NCBI RefSeq assembly: GCF_004342625.1
Contig: NZ_SMAH01000013.1
Span: 1-64,000 of the forward strand
Source: Tepidimonas ignava
GTDB lineage: Bacteria > Pseudomonadota > Gammaproteobacteria > Burkholderiales > Burkholderiaceae_C
Length of the DNA stretch: 64,000 nucleotides
Direction: 5' to 3'
The notes beneath the pieces were generated by a model. It saw only the letters and a list, made by a program, of their open reading frames with translations, searched no databases and was not told the DNA's origin. Position numbers and translations under genes: made by a program. Positions 1 through 8,771 of this stretch are shown piece by piece. Position 1 is the first letter of the stretch. The number at the start of each line of letters is the position of its first letter.

Positions 1-62
1 CGATCGCCGTCTACCAGGCCATGCTGGAGAAGGTCACCCAAACCAGCCACTCCCTTCAGTGA
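1..62 (+). CDS. C-terminal end of an unrecognised protein
   Basis: Only the last 19 codons lie in the window, reading IAVYQAMLEKVTQTSHSLQ and ending in TGA at 60-62. I do not recognise the family. It runs toward the broken end of the PAS-GGDEF gene on the other strand, whose similarity to GGDEF domains stops near base 100. That leaves roughly 35 bases between this stop codon and the break, about what is expected if this were a transposase gene ending just inside an insertion sequence end. This is an inference only; sequence left of the window would settle it. Confidence 0.3.
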   Translation, partial: IAVYQAMLEKVTQTSHSLQ

Positions 63-95
63 TTCCACCGTTGCACTTGGTGCTTGATACCGCCC

Positions 96-695
96 CGCGC
101 CGCAGCGCCCGCAGCGCAGGGCTTGGCGCAGCGTCAGTTGCAGCAGCTCGTGCAGTTGGGCCCGGTTGTACAAGCCGGTCAGCGCGTCGTGCGTGGCCTG
201 ATGGCGCAACGCGTCGGTCAGGCGCCGGGCCTCGCTGACGTCGCGCATGAACACCACGGCACACGGTGCGCCGGCCACCGTGCAGGCCCCCAAGGCGATG
301 TCCACCGGCACCTCGTGGCCGGCGCGGTGGCGCAGCCGCAGGTTGGTCACCCGGCCCATCGGGCGGGTGTATGGTCGCTGAAAATACTGCGCCACCCACT
401 GCCGGTGGCGGCCCTGCAGCCCCTGCGGCGGCAAGATATCCAGCGGTTGATCGACCAACGCTTGCGGCGCGTAGCCCGTCAGCACGCCCGCCGCGGCGTT
501 GGCCAGCACGATGGTGCCCTGCGCATCGACCAACAGCACCGCGTCGGGCGCGGCGGCCAGCATGGTCCGCTCGATACCCTGCCCGCCGGGGGCGTCACCG
601 TCGGCCAGTGCATCTTGCAAGGCACGGGCAAGTGCCAGCGCCGGCGCCGACGGCGCGTCACCGACGCCAGCACCATGGGGCGGCTCCAACGTCAT
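96..695 (-). pseudogene. PAS-GGDEF sensor, truncated inside the GGDEF domain
   Basis: Reading from the ATG at 695, the protein has a PAS domain (about residues 35-155, with DAVLLVDAQGTIVLANAAA) followed by the opening of a GGDEF domain (RHQATHDALTGLYNRAQLHE, about residues 165-185). After LTLRQALRCGRCG the sequence stops resembling a GGDEF domain, although the frame stays open to the window edge. The GGDEF active-site motif is therefore absent. Its start is 12 bases from the stop of the aerotaxis receptor, so the two were probably co-transcribed as a redox/PAS sensing pair. The intact ancestor would have been a diguanylate cyclase. Without the catalytic motif it cannot make cyclic di-GMP. Confidence 0.7.
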
Positions 696-707
696 CGCCC
701 GCCCCGT

Positions 708-2366
708 TCAGGCCGCACGGCGCCGGGCCTGCGCCTGGGTCAGGCGCGCTCGGCTGTTGGCGGCGGTGGCGTCCCAACGGGACGAGACAGCGGTCGCCGT
801 CGAGCGCGCCCCGCTGCGCCACACCTCGACCGCTTCGGCCAGCCGCTCGGACTGCTGGTGCAGCGTGCGCGCGGCTGCGCTCATTTGCTCCACCAAGGCG
901 GCGTTGCTCTGGGTGTTTTGATCCAGCTGCGCCACCGCCTCGCCCACCTGGGCCACGCCGCTGGCCTGCTCGGCGCTGGCGGCCGAGATCTCGTTGACGA
1001 GCTGCGTCACCTGGCGCACCTGCTCGACGATGTCGTGCATGCGCGCGCCAGCCTGCGACACCAGCTCGGCGCCACCGCGCACCTCGGCCACGCTGCTGGC
1101 GATCAAGGTCTTGATTTCCTTGGCTGCGTCGGCGCTGCGCTGGGCGAGGCTGCGCACCTCGCCGGCCACCACGGCAAAGCCGCGCCCCGCTTCGCCCGCA
1201 CGGGCCGCTTCCACCGCGGCGTTGAGCGCCAGGATGTTGGTCTGAAACGCGATGCTGTCGATGACGGCGACGATTTGCTCGATGCGCTGGGAGCTGGCCG
1301 TGATGCGCTCCATCGTGTGCACGACATCGGCCACCACCGCGCCGCCGGCGCTGGCCACCTCGCTGGCGCTGGCCGCGAGCCGGCTGGCCTGCTGGGCGCT
1401 GTCGGCGTTGTGCTTGACGGTGGCGGTGAGCTCCTCCATCGACGCGGCGGTTTGCTCCAGGCTTGCGGCGTTGCTTTCGGTGCGGGCGGAGAGGTCGTCG
1501 TTGCCCTGCGCGATCTGCTCGGCCACCGCCGCCAGGCCTTGGGTTTGCTGCACCACGTCGTCAACCAGCGCGCGCAGGTTCAAGCCCGACTGGTTGACCG
1601 CGCGCAGGATCATGCCGATGTCGTCCACGCGGTTGAGGTGCAGGTTCTCGCCCGGCGAGCCGCTGGCCACCGCCTGCGCCTGACGGCGGATGGCGTGCAG
1701 CGGCACAGCGATTTGGCGCGTCAGAAAGATGTCCGCCAGCGCCGCCCCCACCACCGCCGCGGCAGCCACCAGCCCCTCGGCCAGCCACGCGCCGGAGGTG
1801 GCGGCCAGGGCCGCGCCGGTGGCCACCGGCAACGCCGCCGTGCCCCACAGGGCCAGCCGAATGCGTGCGGAGGTGGACAGCTTTTGCAAGGTGCTGCGCC
1901 AGGCCTGCCAGCCGGTGCGCACCACCAACCCCTTGTGAAAGGCCAGCCCGCGCGCCTGCCCAGCGCGAAAGCGCCGGTACAGCGCGTCGGCCGCTTCGAC
2001 CTCGGCGCGCGTGGGCGCCGTGCGCACCGACAGGTACCCCACCACCTGCCCGTCGCGCACCATCGGGGTGGCGTTGGCGCGCACCCAGTAGTGGTCGCCG
2101 TCCTTGCGGCGGTTTTTGACCAACGCCGTCCACGACTCGCCGCCCTTGATCGTGCGCCACATGTCTTCGAACGCCTCCGGCGGCATGTCGGGGTGGCGCA
2201 CGATGTTGTGCGGCTGGCCGGTCAGTTCCTCCGCTTGGAAGCCGCTGATGGCCACGAACGCCGAATTGGCGTACACGATGCGCCCTTTGGAGTCGGTGGT
2301 GGACAGCAGCGTCTGGCGCCCGTCGAACGGGTACTCGCGCTGGGTCACAGGTTCGTTGATGCGCAT
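708..2366 (-). CDS. aer: Aer-type PAS methyl-accepting chemotaxis protein
   Basis: 552 residues. An N-terminal PAS domain (about 10-120, [15 protein letters not shown] and NIVRHPDMP) resembles the FAD-binding PAS of Aer. It is followed by two hydrophobic segments (about 170-215), a short HAMP-like linker, and a full cytoplasmic signalling domain whose tip contains the highly conserved [20 protein letters not shown]. There is no large periplasmic domain, as expected for an energy or redox sensor rather than a ligand receptor. No NWETF-type CheR tether is present at the C-terminus. The role is to report respiratory state to CheA/CheW. A near-consensus FNR box lies about 90 bases upstream of the start, suggesting induction at low oxygen by the neighbouring FNR-type protein. 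Confidence 0.93.
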   Translation of the reverse strand: MRINEPVTQREYPFDGRQTLLSTTDSKGRIVYANSAFVAISGFQAEELTGQPHNIVRHPDMPPEAFEDMWRTIKGGESWTALVKNRRKDGDHYWVRANATPMVRDGQVVGYLSVRTAPTRAEVEAADALYRRFRAGQARGLAFHKGLVVRTGWQAWRSTLQKLSTSARIRLALWGTAALPVATGAALAATSGAWLAEGLVAAAAVVGAALADIFLTRQIAVPLHAIRRQAQAVASGSPGENLHLNRVDDIGMILRAVNQSGLNLRALVDDVVQQTQGLAAVAEQIAQGNDDLSARTESNAASLEQTAASMEELTATVKHNADSAQQASRLAASASEVASAGGAVVADVVHTMERITASSQRIEQIVAVIDSIAFQTNILALNAAVEAARAGEAGRGFAVVAGEVRSLAQRSADAAKEIKTLIASSVAEVRGGAELVSQAGARMHDIVEQVRQVTQLVNEISAASAEQASGVAQVGEAVAQLDQNTQSNAALVEQMSAAARTLHQQSERLAEAVEVWRSGARSTATAVSSRWDATAANSRARLTQAQARRRAA

Positions 2367-2448
2367 CGGGTGTCTCCCGGGCGGGGCGAATGGAAGGCGT
2401 GGGACTCGCCTTCAGGATTTCGGAAGACAGCCGCTGCGTCAAGGGACT

Positions 2449-2462
2449 TTGACCTCGATCAA
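2449..2462. promoter_or_regulatory. FNR-type box upstream of aer
   Basis: TTGACCTCGATCAA matches the FNR/ANR consensus TTGAT-N4-ATCAA at nine of ten defined positions. It lies between the FNR-type regulator gene and aer, with its centre about 89 bases upstream of the aer ATG. That would allow class II activation (box at about -41.5) with a leader of around 50 bases. Confidence 0.65.
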
Positions 2463-2507
2463 ACAGCGTTTGCACACGTGGATGCCAAATGTCACCCAAC
2501 GAAGGTC

Positions 2508-3281
2508 TTATATGCTATTTTTGGTGCGATGAGGCGTGGTTTGGCGCGCACCCTGGCCATGACGGCGCCACGGGATCAAGCGCCGGACAGGATCCCCCCC
2601 CCCCCCCCGGGTTTTCCCTGGGTTGGGAATGGGGCCCTCCCACACCAGATGACGGCGACCCTCGCGGCGCAGCAGCCCGTCGCGCTGCAGGCGCGCCAGC
2701 GCGCGCGAGGTTGTCTCGGGGGCGCAGCCGGCCAGCTCCGCCAGGTCGTCGCGCGCGGGCAACACCACGGTGCGGGTGCCTTGCTCACGCGCCAGCAAAC
2801 CCAGCACGGCGGCCACACGCGACAGCGCATCGGGCAGCCGCGCCACCGCCGACCAATCGGCCAGGGTTTCCGTCACACGCACCTGGTGGCGCGCCAGGTG
2901 CGCCACCAGCGCCGGCCGGCTGGGCAGCAGCGCGCGCACCAGGGGCAGCGGCACCTCGCAAACCCGGGTGGGCACCACCGCCACCGCGTCGGTGCCGGGG
3001 CCGTCGGCCAACAGGGCGCGCAAGCTCAGCACATGGCCCGCGCCCAGCACCCCGACCGCCCGCGCGCCGCCCAGGCCCGGGTTGCGCCGCAGCAGCACCG
3101 CGCCCACCTTGATGGCATGCAAAGCACGCGCCGGCTCGCCCTGTTGCAACAACGACCCGCCGGCATCCAAGCGTCGCTCATGCACCGCATGGCCCTCGAA
3201 CGCCGGGTCGGTCACCAAGGGCCGCAGGGCGCACTGCTGCCGGGTGGCGCATTCGTTGCAGACATGGCGCGACATGGTCAT
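2508..3281 (-). CDS. FNR-type Crp-family oxygen-sensing regulator
   Basis: 257 residues from the ATG at 3281, which overlaps the upstream stop as ATGA. All four iron-sulfur ligands of FNR are in register: C8-x2-C11-x5-C17 near the N-terminus and C108 in VCEVP, compared with C20, C23, C29 and C122 (VCEIP) in E. coli FNR. The recognition helix reads ETTSRALARLQ, keeping the E-x2-SR residues that read TTGAT half-sites. A cyclic nucleotide-binding fold (about 25-140) lies between. The protein is expected to be a dimeric 4Fe-4S activator of anaerobic genes. The C-terminus is odd: a run of 15 G (minus strand) gives RGGGGD, followed by about 25 basic residues beyond the normal end. The reading frame after that tract is therefore uncertain. 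Confidence 0.88.
   Translation of the reverse strand: MTMSRHVCNECATRQQCALRPLVTDPAFEGHAVHERRLDAGGSLLQQGEPARALHAIKVGAVLLRRNPGLGGARAVGVLGAGHVLSLRALLADGPGTDAVAVVPTRVCEVPLPLVRALLPSRPALVAHLARHQVRVTETLADWSAVARLPDALSRVAAVLGLLAREQGTRTVVLPARDDLAELAGCAPETTSRALARLQRDGLLRREGRRHLVWEGPIPNPGKTRGGGGDPVRRLIPWRRHGQGARQTTPHRTKNSI
2594..2608. repeat. 15-base C/G homopolymer inside the FNR-type gene
   Basis: Fifteen consecutive C on the plus strand (G on the coding strand) fall in codons about 226-230 of the regulator gene. Tracts this long slip during replication and are also hard to sequence. The three possible frames end at different points: about 25 residues downstream as shown, after GILSGA, or after a third short tail. 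All of these lie beyond the DNA-binding helix. Confidence 0.9.
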
Positions 3282-4180
3282 GCTCGTGGCCCTTGCTCGT
3301 ACACCGGGGCGCCGCCGGGGGGGCGTGTCTTGAACCGCCGGTGCAGCCAATGGTACTGGGTGGGATCTTCTTCGATCCAGCGCTGCAGCTCGACGTTCAT
3401 GCGCGCGGCGTCGGCCACATCGTCACCGCTGGGGTAGTTCGCCAGCGGTGGCAGCACCTGCACCGTGTAGCCGTGCGCGTCGAGCCGGCCCAGCACCGGC
3501 ACCACCGGCGCGCCGCCCAGCACCGCCAGCCGCGGCAGCGACGTCACGGTGGCCGCGGGCACGCCAAAAAAAGGCACAAACACCGCCGCTTCGCGGCCCA
3601 AATCCATGTCCGGCAGTAGGTACACCGCCGCGCCGCCACGCAGCGCGCGCACCAGGCCGCGCAGCCCTTCGCGGCGCGCGATGGTGGTAGGGTTGCCAAA
3701 GCGGTTGCGTCCGGCGCGCACCCAGGCATCCAGCCGTGGGTTGGTCTGCGCGGCGTACATGCCTGCCCACGGCCGCGCCAGCGCTTGGGTCAGGCGCGTC
3801 CAGGCCGCATCCAACCCCGCGAAGTGCGGCGCAAACACCAGCACCGGTCCTGGGCGTTGCAAGGCGTCCAGGTCGCCCTGCAGCCGCACGCGGCGCGCCA
3901 CCAGCGCCGCCGGGGCGTGCCACAGCCACACGCGGTCCACAAACGCCTGCCCAAAGTGGACGAACACCCGCCACGTCCAGCGCCGCCGCTGCGCCGCGGA
4001 CGCGCTGGCGAAGCACAGCGCCAGGTTGCGCCGCACCACCGCCCGGCGCTTGGGCGCGCCCAGGTACAGGGCCGCGCCCAGCAGTGCACCCGCGCCGCGC
4101 AGCAGCGGCAGCGGCAAGCGCGCCAGCGCCCGCAGCCACCACGGGCCGGGGTTGGGGGGAGTGGGGACAGCAGATGTCAT
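3278..4180 (-). CDS. LpxL/HtrB-family lipid A acyltransferase-like protein
   Basis: About 300 residues from the ATG at 4180 (MTSAVPTPPNP). Longer in-frame starts at 4192 and 4216 exist, but they add only a low-complexity leader. It has one N-terminal membrane segment (LPLLRGAGALLGAALYLGA) and then the acyltransferase domain with the H-x4-D catalytic motif as HFAGLD (about residue 120), plus the PDMDLG and FFGVPAATVTSLPRLA blocks of the LpxL/LpxM family. The expected role is transfer of a secondary acyl chain to lipid A at the inner membrane. It is translationally coupled (ATGA) to the FNR-type regulator downstream. Substrate chain length cannot be read from sequence. Confidence 0.85.
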   Translation of the reverse strand: MTSAVPTPPNPGPWWLRALARLPLPLLRGAGALLGAALYLGAPKRRAVVRRNLALCFASASAAQRRRWTWRVFVHFGQAFVDRVWLWHAPAALVARRVRLQGDLDALQRPGPVLVFAPHFAGLDAAWTRLTQALARPWAGMYAAQTNPRLDAWVRAGRNRFGNPTTIARREGLRGLVRALRGGAAVYLLPDMDLGREAAVFVPFFGVPAATVTSLPRLAVLGGAPVVPVLGRLDAHGYTVQVLPPLANYPSGDDVADAARMNVELQRWIEEDPTQYHWLHRRFKTRPPGGAPVYEQGPRA

Positions 4181-4271
4181 GGCCGCCCGCATGATAGCGG
4201 CAGCGCCCCCACCCACCGGCGCGACGCACGGGCGACAGCGCCGCTGCGGGCGGCCAGGCTACGATGGGGCC

Positions 4272-5420
4272 ATGACCAGCACCGCCTCCACCAGCCTGCT
4301 TTTTCAACCGTTGCGCGTGGGCGCGTGGACGCTGCCGCACCGCGTCGTGATGGCGCCGTTGACGCGCAACCGTGCGCCCGGCCAGCTGCCCAACGCGCTG
4401 ATGGCCACCTACTACGCCCAGCGCGCCGACCCGCGCGACGGCGCGGCGCTGATCATTTCGGAAGCCACCCCGGTGTGCCCGCAAGGCCATGGTTACGCCG
4501 ACACGCCGGGGCTGCACGCGCCCGAGCAGGTGCAGGCCTGGCGCGCCGTGACGGACGCGGTGCATGCCGCCGGCGGCCTGATCGTGGCGCAACTGTGGCA
4601 CGTGGGGCGCATTTCGCACACCGCGCTGCAGCCCGGTGGCCAAGCGCCGGTGGCGCCCTCGGCCGTGCGCGCCCAGGCCAAAACCTACCTGATCGAGACC
4701 GTGGACGGCCAGCGGGTGGGGCGCTTCGTGGAGGTGTCGCAGCCGCGTGCGCTGCGCCTGGACGAGCTGCCCGGCATCGTGCAGGCCTACGCGCAAGCGG
4801 CGCGCAACGCCCTGGACGCGGGTTTCGATGGCGTCGAGGTGCACGCGGCCAACGGCTATTTGCTCGACCAGTTTTTGCGCCGCGGCAGCAACCACCGCAC
4901 CGACGCCTACGGCGGCCCGATCGAGCACCGCGCCCGGCTGTTGTTGGAGGTGATACAGGCGGTGGCCGAGGCCATCGGACCGGATCGGGTGGGCCTGCGG
5001 CTGTCGCCGGTGACCCCCGCCAACGACGCCTGGGACGACGAGCCGCAGCCGCTGTTTGAATATGTGGTGCGCCAACTGGCCCCCATGGGCTTGGCGTACC
5101 TGCACATCATCGAGGGGCAAACCGGCGGAGCGCGCGATTTCCAGCAGGGCGCGCAGCCGTTTGATTACGCCGCGCTGCGCCGGGCGTACCGCGACGCCGG
5201 CGGCCGCGGGGCCTGGATGGTCAACAACGGCTACGACCGTGCGCTGGCCGAGCAGGCGCTGGCGCAAGGCGCCGACCTGGTGGCGTTTGGGCGCCCGTTC
5301 ATCAGCAACCCGGACTTGACCCGCCGCCTGCGCGAGGGGCTGCCGCTGGCCGAGCCAGACCGCCGCACGTTCTACGGCGGTGGGCCGACGGGCTACACCG
5401 ACTACCCCCGCGCACCCTGA
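4272..5420 (+). CDS. Old Yellow Enzyme family alkene reductase
   Basis: 382 residues, FMN-dependent NAD(P)H:flavin oxidoreductase of the NemA/OYE class. Features seen: MAPLTRNRA near the N-terminus, the substrate-binding HAANGYLLDQFL motif (about 195), GGPIEHR and the FMN phosphate region VAFGRPFISNPDL (about 340). It probably reduces activated alkenes, nitrate esters or nitroaromatics. The start at 4272 was chosen because the open frame farther upstream runs over the opposite-strand acyltransferase gene. It is divergent from that gene, with about 90 bases between, and convergent with the aldehyde dehydrogenase. Confidence 0.93.
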   Translation: MTSTASTSLLFQPLRVGAWTLPHRVVMAPLTRNRAPGQLPNALMATYYAQRADPRDGAALIISEATPVCPQGHGYADTPGLHAPEQVQAWRAVTDAVHAAGGLIVAQLWHVGRISHTALQPGGQAPVAPSAVRAQAKTYLIETVDGQRVGRFVEVSQPRALRLDELPGIVQAYAQAARNALDAGFDGVEVHAANGYLLDQFLRRGSNHRTDAYGGPIEHRARLLLEVIQAVAEAIGPDRVGLRLSPVTPANDAWDDEPQPLFEYVVRQLAPMGLAYLHIIEGQTGGARDFQQGAQPFDYAALRRAYRDAGGRGAWMVNNGYDRALAEQALAQGADLVAFGRPFISNPDLTRRLREGLPLAEPDRRTFYGGGPTGYTDYPRAP

Positions 5421-5450
5421 GCCGCCCCACGCGGGGGCACGCGCGGGGCG

Positions 5451-6932
5451 TCACCAGCGCGCGTCCAGGCGGATCCAGGTGGTTTTGAGCTCGGTGTACT
5501 TGTCCAGCGCGTGCAGCGACTTGTCGCGCCCCACGCCGCTTTGCCGAAAACCGCCAAACGGCACCGTGATGTCGTCCTCGTCGTACTGGTTGACGTGCAC
5601 GGTGCCGGCCCGCAGCGCGCGCGCCACGCCGTGGGCTTTGTCCAGGTCGCGCGTCCACACCGCCGCCTGCAGGCCGTAGATGCTGTCGTTGGCTTGGGCG
5701 ATGGCGTCGGCCGCGTCGGTGAAGGCCAGCACCGCCACCACCGGGCCAAAAATTTCCTCGCGCGCGATCGTCATGCCGTTGTGCACGCTGTCGAACACCG
5801 TGGGCTGCACGTAGCAGCCCCCCGGCACGGGCTGCACCACCTGCCCGCCCGCCAGCAGGCGCGCGCCTTCGGCTTGGCCGATCTCGATGTAGCGCGCGAT
5901 GGTGTCGAGCTGGGCGCGGTCGACGATGGCCCCCATCACGGTGTCGGGCTGGCGCGGGTCGGCCGGCTGGTAACGCGGCAGCAACGCCAGCATGCGCTCC
6001 AGCAGCGCGTCCTTGATCGACGCCTCCACGAACAGGCGCGACGGCGCGTTGCAGCTTTGCCCTTGGTTGAACATGACGCTGCCCACCGCGGCCTGGGCGG
6101 CGCGGTCGAGGTCGGGGCAGTCCGCAAAAACGATGTTGGGCGACTTGCCGCCCAGCTCCGTCCAGGCGCGCTTGAGGTTGCTTTGCCCGGCCATCACGTG
6201 GATTTGCTTGCCCACGCGCGTGCTGCCGGTGAAGGCAATGGCGTCCACATCCATGTGCAACGCCAGCGCCGCCCCGGCTTCCGGACCGTAGCCCGGCACC
6301 ACGTTGAGCACCCCCGGCGGCAGGCCGGCCTGCAGCGCCAGCTCGGCCAGGCGCAGCGCCGTGTAGGGGGACTTTTCGCTGGGCTTGAGCACCACCGAAT
6401 TGCCCACCGCCAGCGCGGGGCCCAGCTTCCACGCGGCCATGATCATCGGGTAGTTCCACGGCACGATGACACCAACCACCCCGATGGGCTCGCGCGTCAC
6501 CAGCGCCAGCGCGGTGCGCGGCGTGGGGGCGATTTCGTCGTACACCTTGTCGATGGCCTCGCCGTACCAGCGGATGCAGTTGGCGGTGCTGTTGACGTCG
6601 ACGCTGCGCGACCAGCGTACCGGCTTGCCCATGTCCAGCGTTTCGGTCAAGGCCAGCTCATCGCCGTGCTGCACGATCAGCTCCGCCCAGCGCTGCAGCA
6701 CGCGCTTGCGCGCCGCCGGTGGCTGCGCGCGCCAGCGCCCGTCTTCGAACGCCGCGCGCGCGGCGGCCACCGCGGCGTCGATGTCGGCCGCCTGGCCGCG
6801 CACCACGTCGCCCAGCACCGCGCCATCCACCGGCGAATGCTTGGTGTACGTTTGGCCGTCGCGCGCCCACACCCGCTGCCCGTCGATGAAGGCGCGGCCA
6901 TCCAAGCAGGGCGTGGGGGTGGGGTGTGGCAT
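5451..6932 (-). CDS. puuC: PuuC-type aldehyde dehydrogenase
   Basis: About 493 residues from MPHPTPTPCLDG (an in-frame ATG also exists at 6950). NAD(P)+-dependent ALDH fold with the cofactor motif FTGSTRVGKQ, the general base glutamate in WTELGGKSPN and the nucleophile in NQGQSCNAPSRL. The signatures fit gamma-glutamyl-gamma-aminobutyraldehyde dehydrogenases. It would oxidise gamma-glutamyl-4-aminobutanal, made by PuuA and PuuB, or free 4-aminobutanal made by the aminotransferase in the same block. It is separated from the rest of the polyamine genes by selO but lies on the same strand. Confidence 0.88.
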   Translation of the reverse strand: MPHPTPTPCLDGRAFIDGQRVWARDGQTYTKHSPVDGAVLGDVVRGQAADIDAAVAAARAAFEDGRWRAQPPAARKRVLQRWAELIVQHGDELALTETLDMGKPVRWSRSVDVNSTANCIRWYGEAIDKVYDEIAPTPRTALALVTREPIGVVGVIVPWNYPMIMAAWKLGPALAVGNSVVLKPSEKSPYTALRLAELALQAGLPPGVLNVVPGYGPEAGAALALHMDVDAIAFTGSTRVGKQIHVMAGQSNLKRAWTELGGKSPNIVFADCPDLDRAAQAAVGSVMFNQGQSCNAPSRLFVEASIKDALLERMLALLPRYQPADPRQPDTVMGAIVDRAQLDTIARYIEIGQAEGARLLAGGQVVQPVPGGCYVQPTVFDSVHNGMTIAREEIFGPVVAVLAFTDAADAIAQANDSIYGLQAAVWTRDLDKAHGVARALRAGTVHVNQYDEDDITVPFGGFRQSGVGRDKSLHALDKYTELKTTWIRLDARW

Positions 6933-7075
6933 CGTGTCAACCTCCAACAAACGGTGGGAGCGTGGCCGCAGCCAACGATGACCTCATGCTAGCGCGCCTG
7001 CGGCCGCCCCGCACGGACCACTGGCGCGCGCCAGCACGGAGCCGCTTGGAAAGCCAGGCCGGCCCCGATGCACCC

Positions 7076-8722
7076 TCAGGTGCCGCAAAAGGTCACGTAG
7101 CGCTGCGCCCACTCGGGCGGCGCGGGGGTGGCCCAGCGCGCGGCGCCGGGTTGCTCGTCGAAGGGGTGCCGCAGCACGGCCGCAAAGGCGCGCGCGGGTG
7201 CAAGGTCGCCCGCCAGCGCAGCGTGCAGCACCTCTTCCACGCGCTGGTTGCGCGGGATGTACCCCGGGTTGGCGCGGCGCATGGCAGCGGCGCGCGCCGG
7301 GGCACCGACACCGTCGCGCGCGCAGCGGGCGCGCCAGCGCCCCCACCAGCGCTGCAGCGGGGCCGCCTCCGACCACAAGGCGTGCAGCGGCGCGGGGGCG
7401 TGCTCGGGCAGCGCACCCAGACCGGCCTGGGCGGCGTCCGCCACCGCGTCGGCCAACCGGCGGTGCGCCAGCGTCCAGTCCACGCGCTCAGCCGCCAAGG
7501 CGTTCAACCAGTCGGTGATCAGCGCGTCGTCGTCTTCGGCCCAGGCGTCGTCCTGCGCCGGGACGGTGGGAGGCCACGCCACCGGGCTGGCCGCACCGCC
7601 CGGGTACGGCGCCGCCAACCCCAGCTTGGCCCGCATCACGGCACGCCACGCGCGTTGGTAAGCAGGGCCAAAGGCGCGCACCGCGTCGGTGGCCAGCGCC
7701 ACGGCGGTGTCGTGGTCGGGGTGCAGCAGCGGCAGCAGTGTTTCGGCCAGCCGCGCCAGGTTCCACTGCGCGATGCGCGGCTGGTTGCCCCAGGCGTAAC
7801 GCCCGCCCAGGTCGATCGAGCTGTGCACGGTCGCCGGGTCGTAGCCCTCCATGAACGCGCAGGGGCCGTAGTCGATCGTTTCGCCGCTGATGGCCATGTT
7901 GTCGGTGTTCATGACGCCGTGGATGAAGCCCACCCCCATCCACAGCGCCACCAGGCGCGCCTGGCGCTGCACCACCGCGCGCAGCCACGCTTGCACCCGG
8001 TCAGGGTCGCACGCGTCGGGGTTGAGCCCCTCGAGCAGCGCCGGGTCGTGCCGCTGCGCGGCAAAGCGCCACAAGCGCTGCAGCAAGCCCAGGTCGTCCA
8101 GCGCTGCCACCCACTGAAACGTGCCCACGCGCAGGTGGCTGGCGGCCACGCGCACCAGCCAAGCGCCGGGCTGCGGGCCGTCGCGCCACACGGTATCCCC
8201 GGTGGTCAGCACCGCCAACGTGCGCGTGGTGGGGATGCCCAGCGCGTGCATGGCTTCGCTGACCAAGGCTTCGCGCAGCATCGGCCCCAGCGCCGCACGA
8301 CCGTCGCCTCCGCGCGCCAGCGGCGTGGCCCCGCTGCCCTTGAGCCCGACGTCCACCAGCGCCCCGTTGGGGCACGCCACCTCGCCCAACAGCAGGGCGC
8401 GGCCGTCGCCCAAGCGTCCGGCCCAGCGGCCGAACTGGTGCCCGGCGTACACCAACGCCACCGGCCGTGCCCCCGGCGGCAGCGCGGCCCCGGCCAGCAG
8501 CGCCACCCCCTGCGGCCCCTGCAAAGCCTCGCTCGGCCAGCCCAGCGCGTCGGCCACGGCGTCGTGCAGCCAGGCCAGGCGCGGGGCCGGCCAGCGCTGC
8601 GCCTGGCAAGGCACCGCCAGTTCGGGCAAGGTGTCGGCCCAACGCGCCTGCAACGTGGGCCGCCACGGCGCCCGGCCGTGGGGTGGTGCGACCAAGGCCG
8701 CTGGGGTGACGCGCGCATCCAT
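7076..8722 (-). CDS. selO: SelO protein adenylyltransferase (YdiU)
   Basis: 548 residues, pseudokinase fold that transfers AMP to Ser/Thr/Tyr. Recognised by YAGHQFGRWAGRLGDGRA (about 93-110), LKGSGATPLARGGDGRA, FIHGVMNTDNMAISGETIDY (active site with N and D metal ligands) and GRYAWGNQPRIAQWNLARLAE. The C-terminal part has VPRNQ-like YIPRNQRVEE. In other bacteria the family is tied to redox stress. It interrupts the polyamine gene block and has no obvious link to it. The final CGT tail ends in a Cys as in many SelO proteins, where it can form a regulatory disulfide. Confidence 0.95.
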   Translation of the reverse strand: MDARVTPAALVAPPHGRAPWRPTLQARWADTLPELAVPCQAQRWPAPRLAWLHDAVADALGWPSEALQGPQGVALLAGAALPPGARPVALVYAGHQFGRWAGRLGDGRALLLGEVACPNGALVDVGLKGSGATPLARGGDGRAALGPMLREALVSEAMHALGIPTTRTLAVLTTGDTVWRDGPQPGAWLVRVAASHLRVGTFQWVAALDDLGLLQRLWRFAAQRHDPALLEGLNPDACDPDRVQAWLRAVVQRQARLVALWMGVGFIHGVMNTDNMAISGETIDYGPCAFMEGYDPATVHSSIDLGGRYAWGNQPRIAQWNLARLAETLLPLLHPDHDTAVALATDAVRAFGPAYQRAWRAVMRAKLGLAAPYPGGAASPVAWPPTVPAQDDAWAEDDDALITDWLNALAAERVDWTLAHRRLADAVADAAQAGLGALPEHAPAPLHALWSEAAPLQRWWGRWRARCARDGVGAPARAAAMRRANPGYIPRNQRVEEVLHAALAGDLAPARAFAAVLRHPFDEQPGAARWATPAPPEWAQRYVTFCGT

Positions 8723-8771
8723 GCCGCCAGCGTAGCGCAGCCGCGCCCGCGGCGCCGCACCCGCGCGCGCT

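Noticed and set aside
84-3437. Very long plus-strand open frame over aer and the FNR-type gene
   Set aside because: It is antisense to two genes with clear family motifs and has a low-complexity Arg/Ala/Gly translation, as expected from GC-rich codon bias.
5421-5450. GCCCC...GGGGC sequence between the OYE and puuC genes as a terminator
   Set aside because: The stem is short and followed by no T-run in either direction.
5511-6992. Long plus-strand open frame opposite puuC
   Set aside because: It mirrors the aldehyde dehydrogenase gene, whose catalytic motifs are on the minus strand. No recognisable domain.
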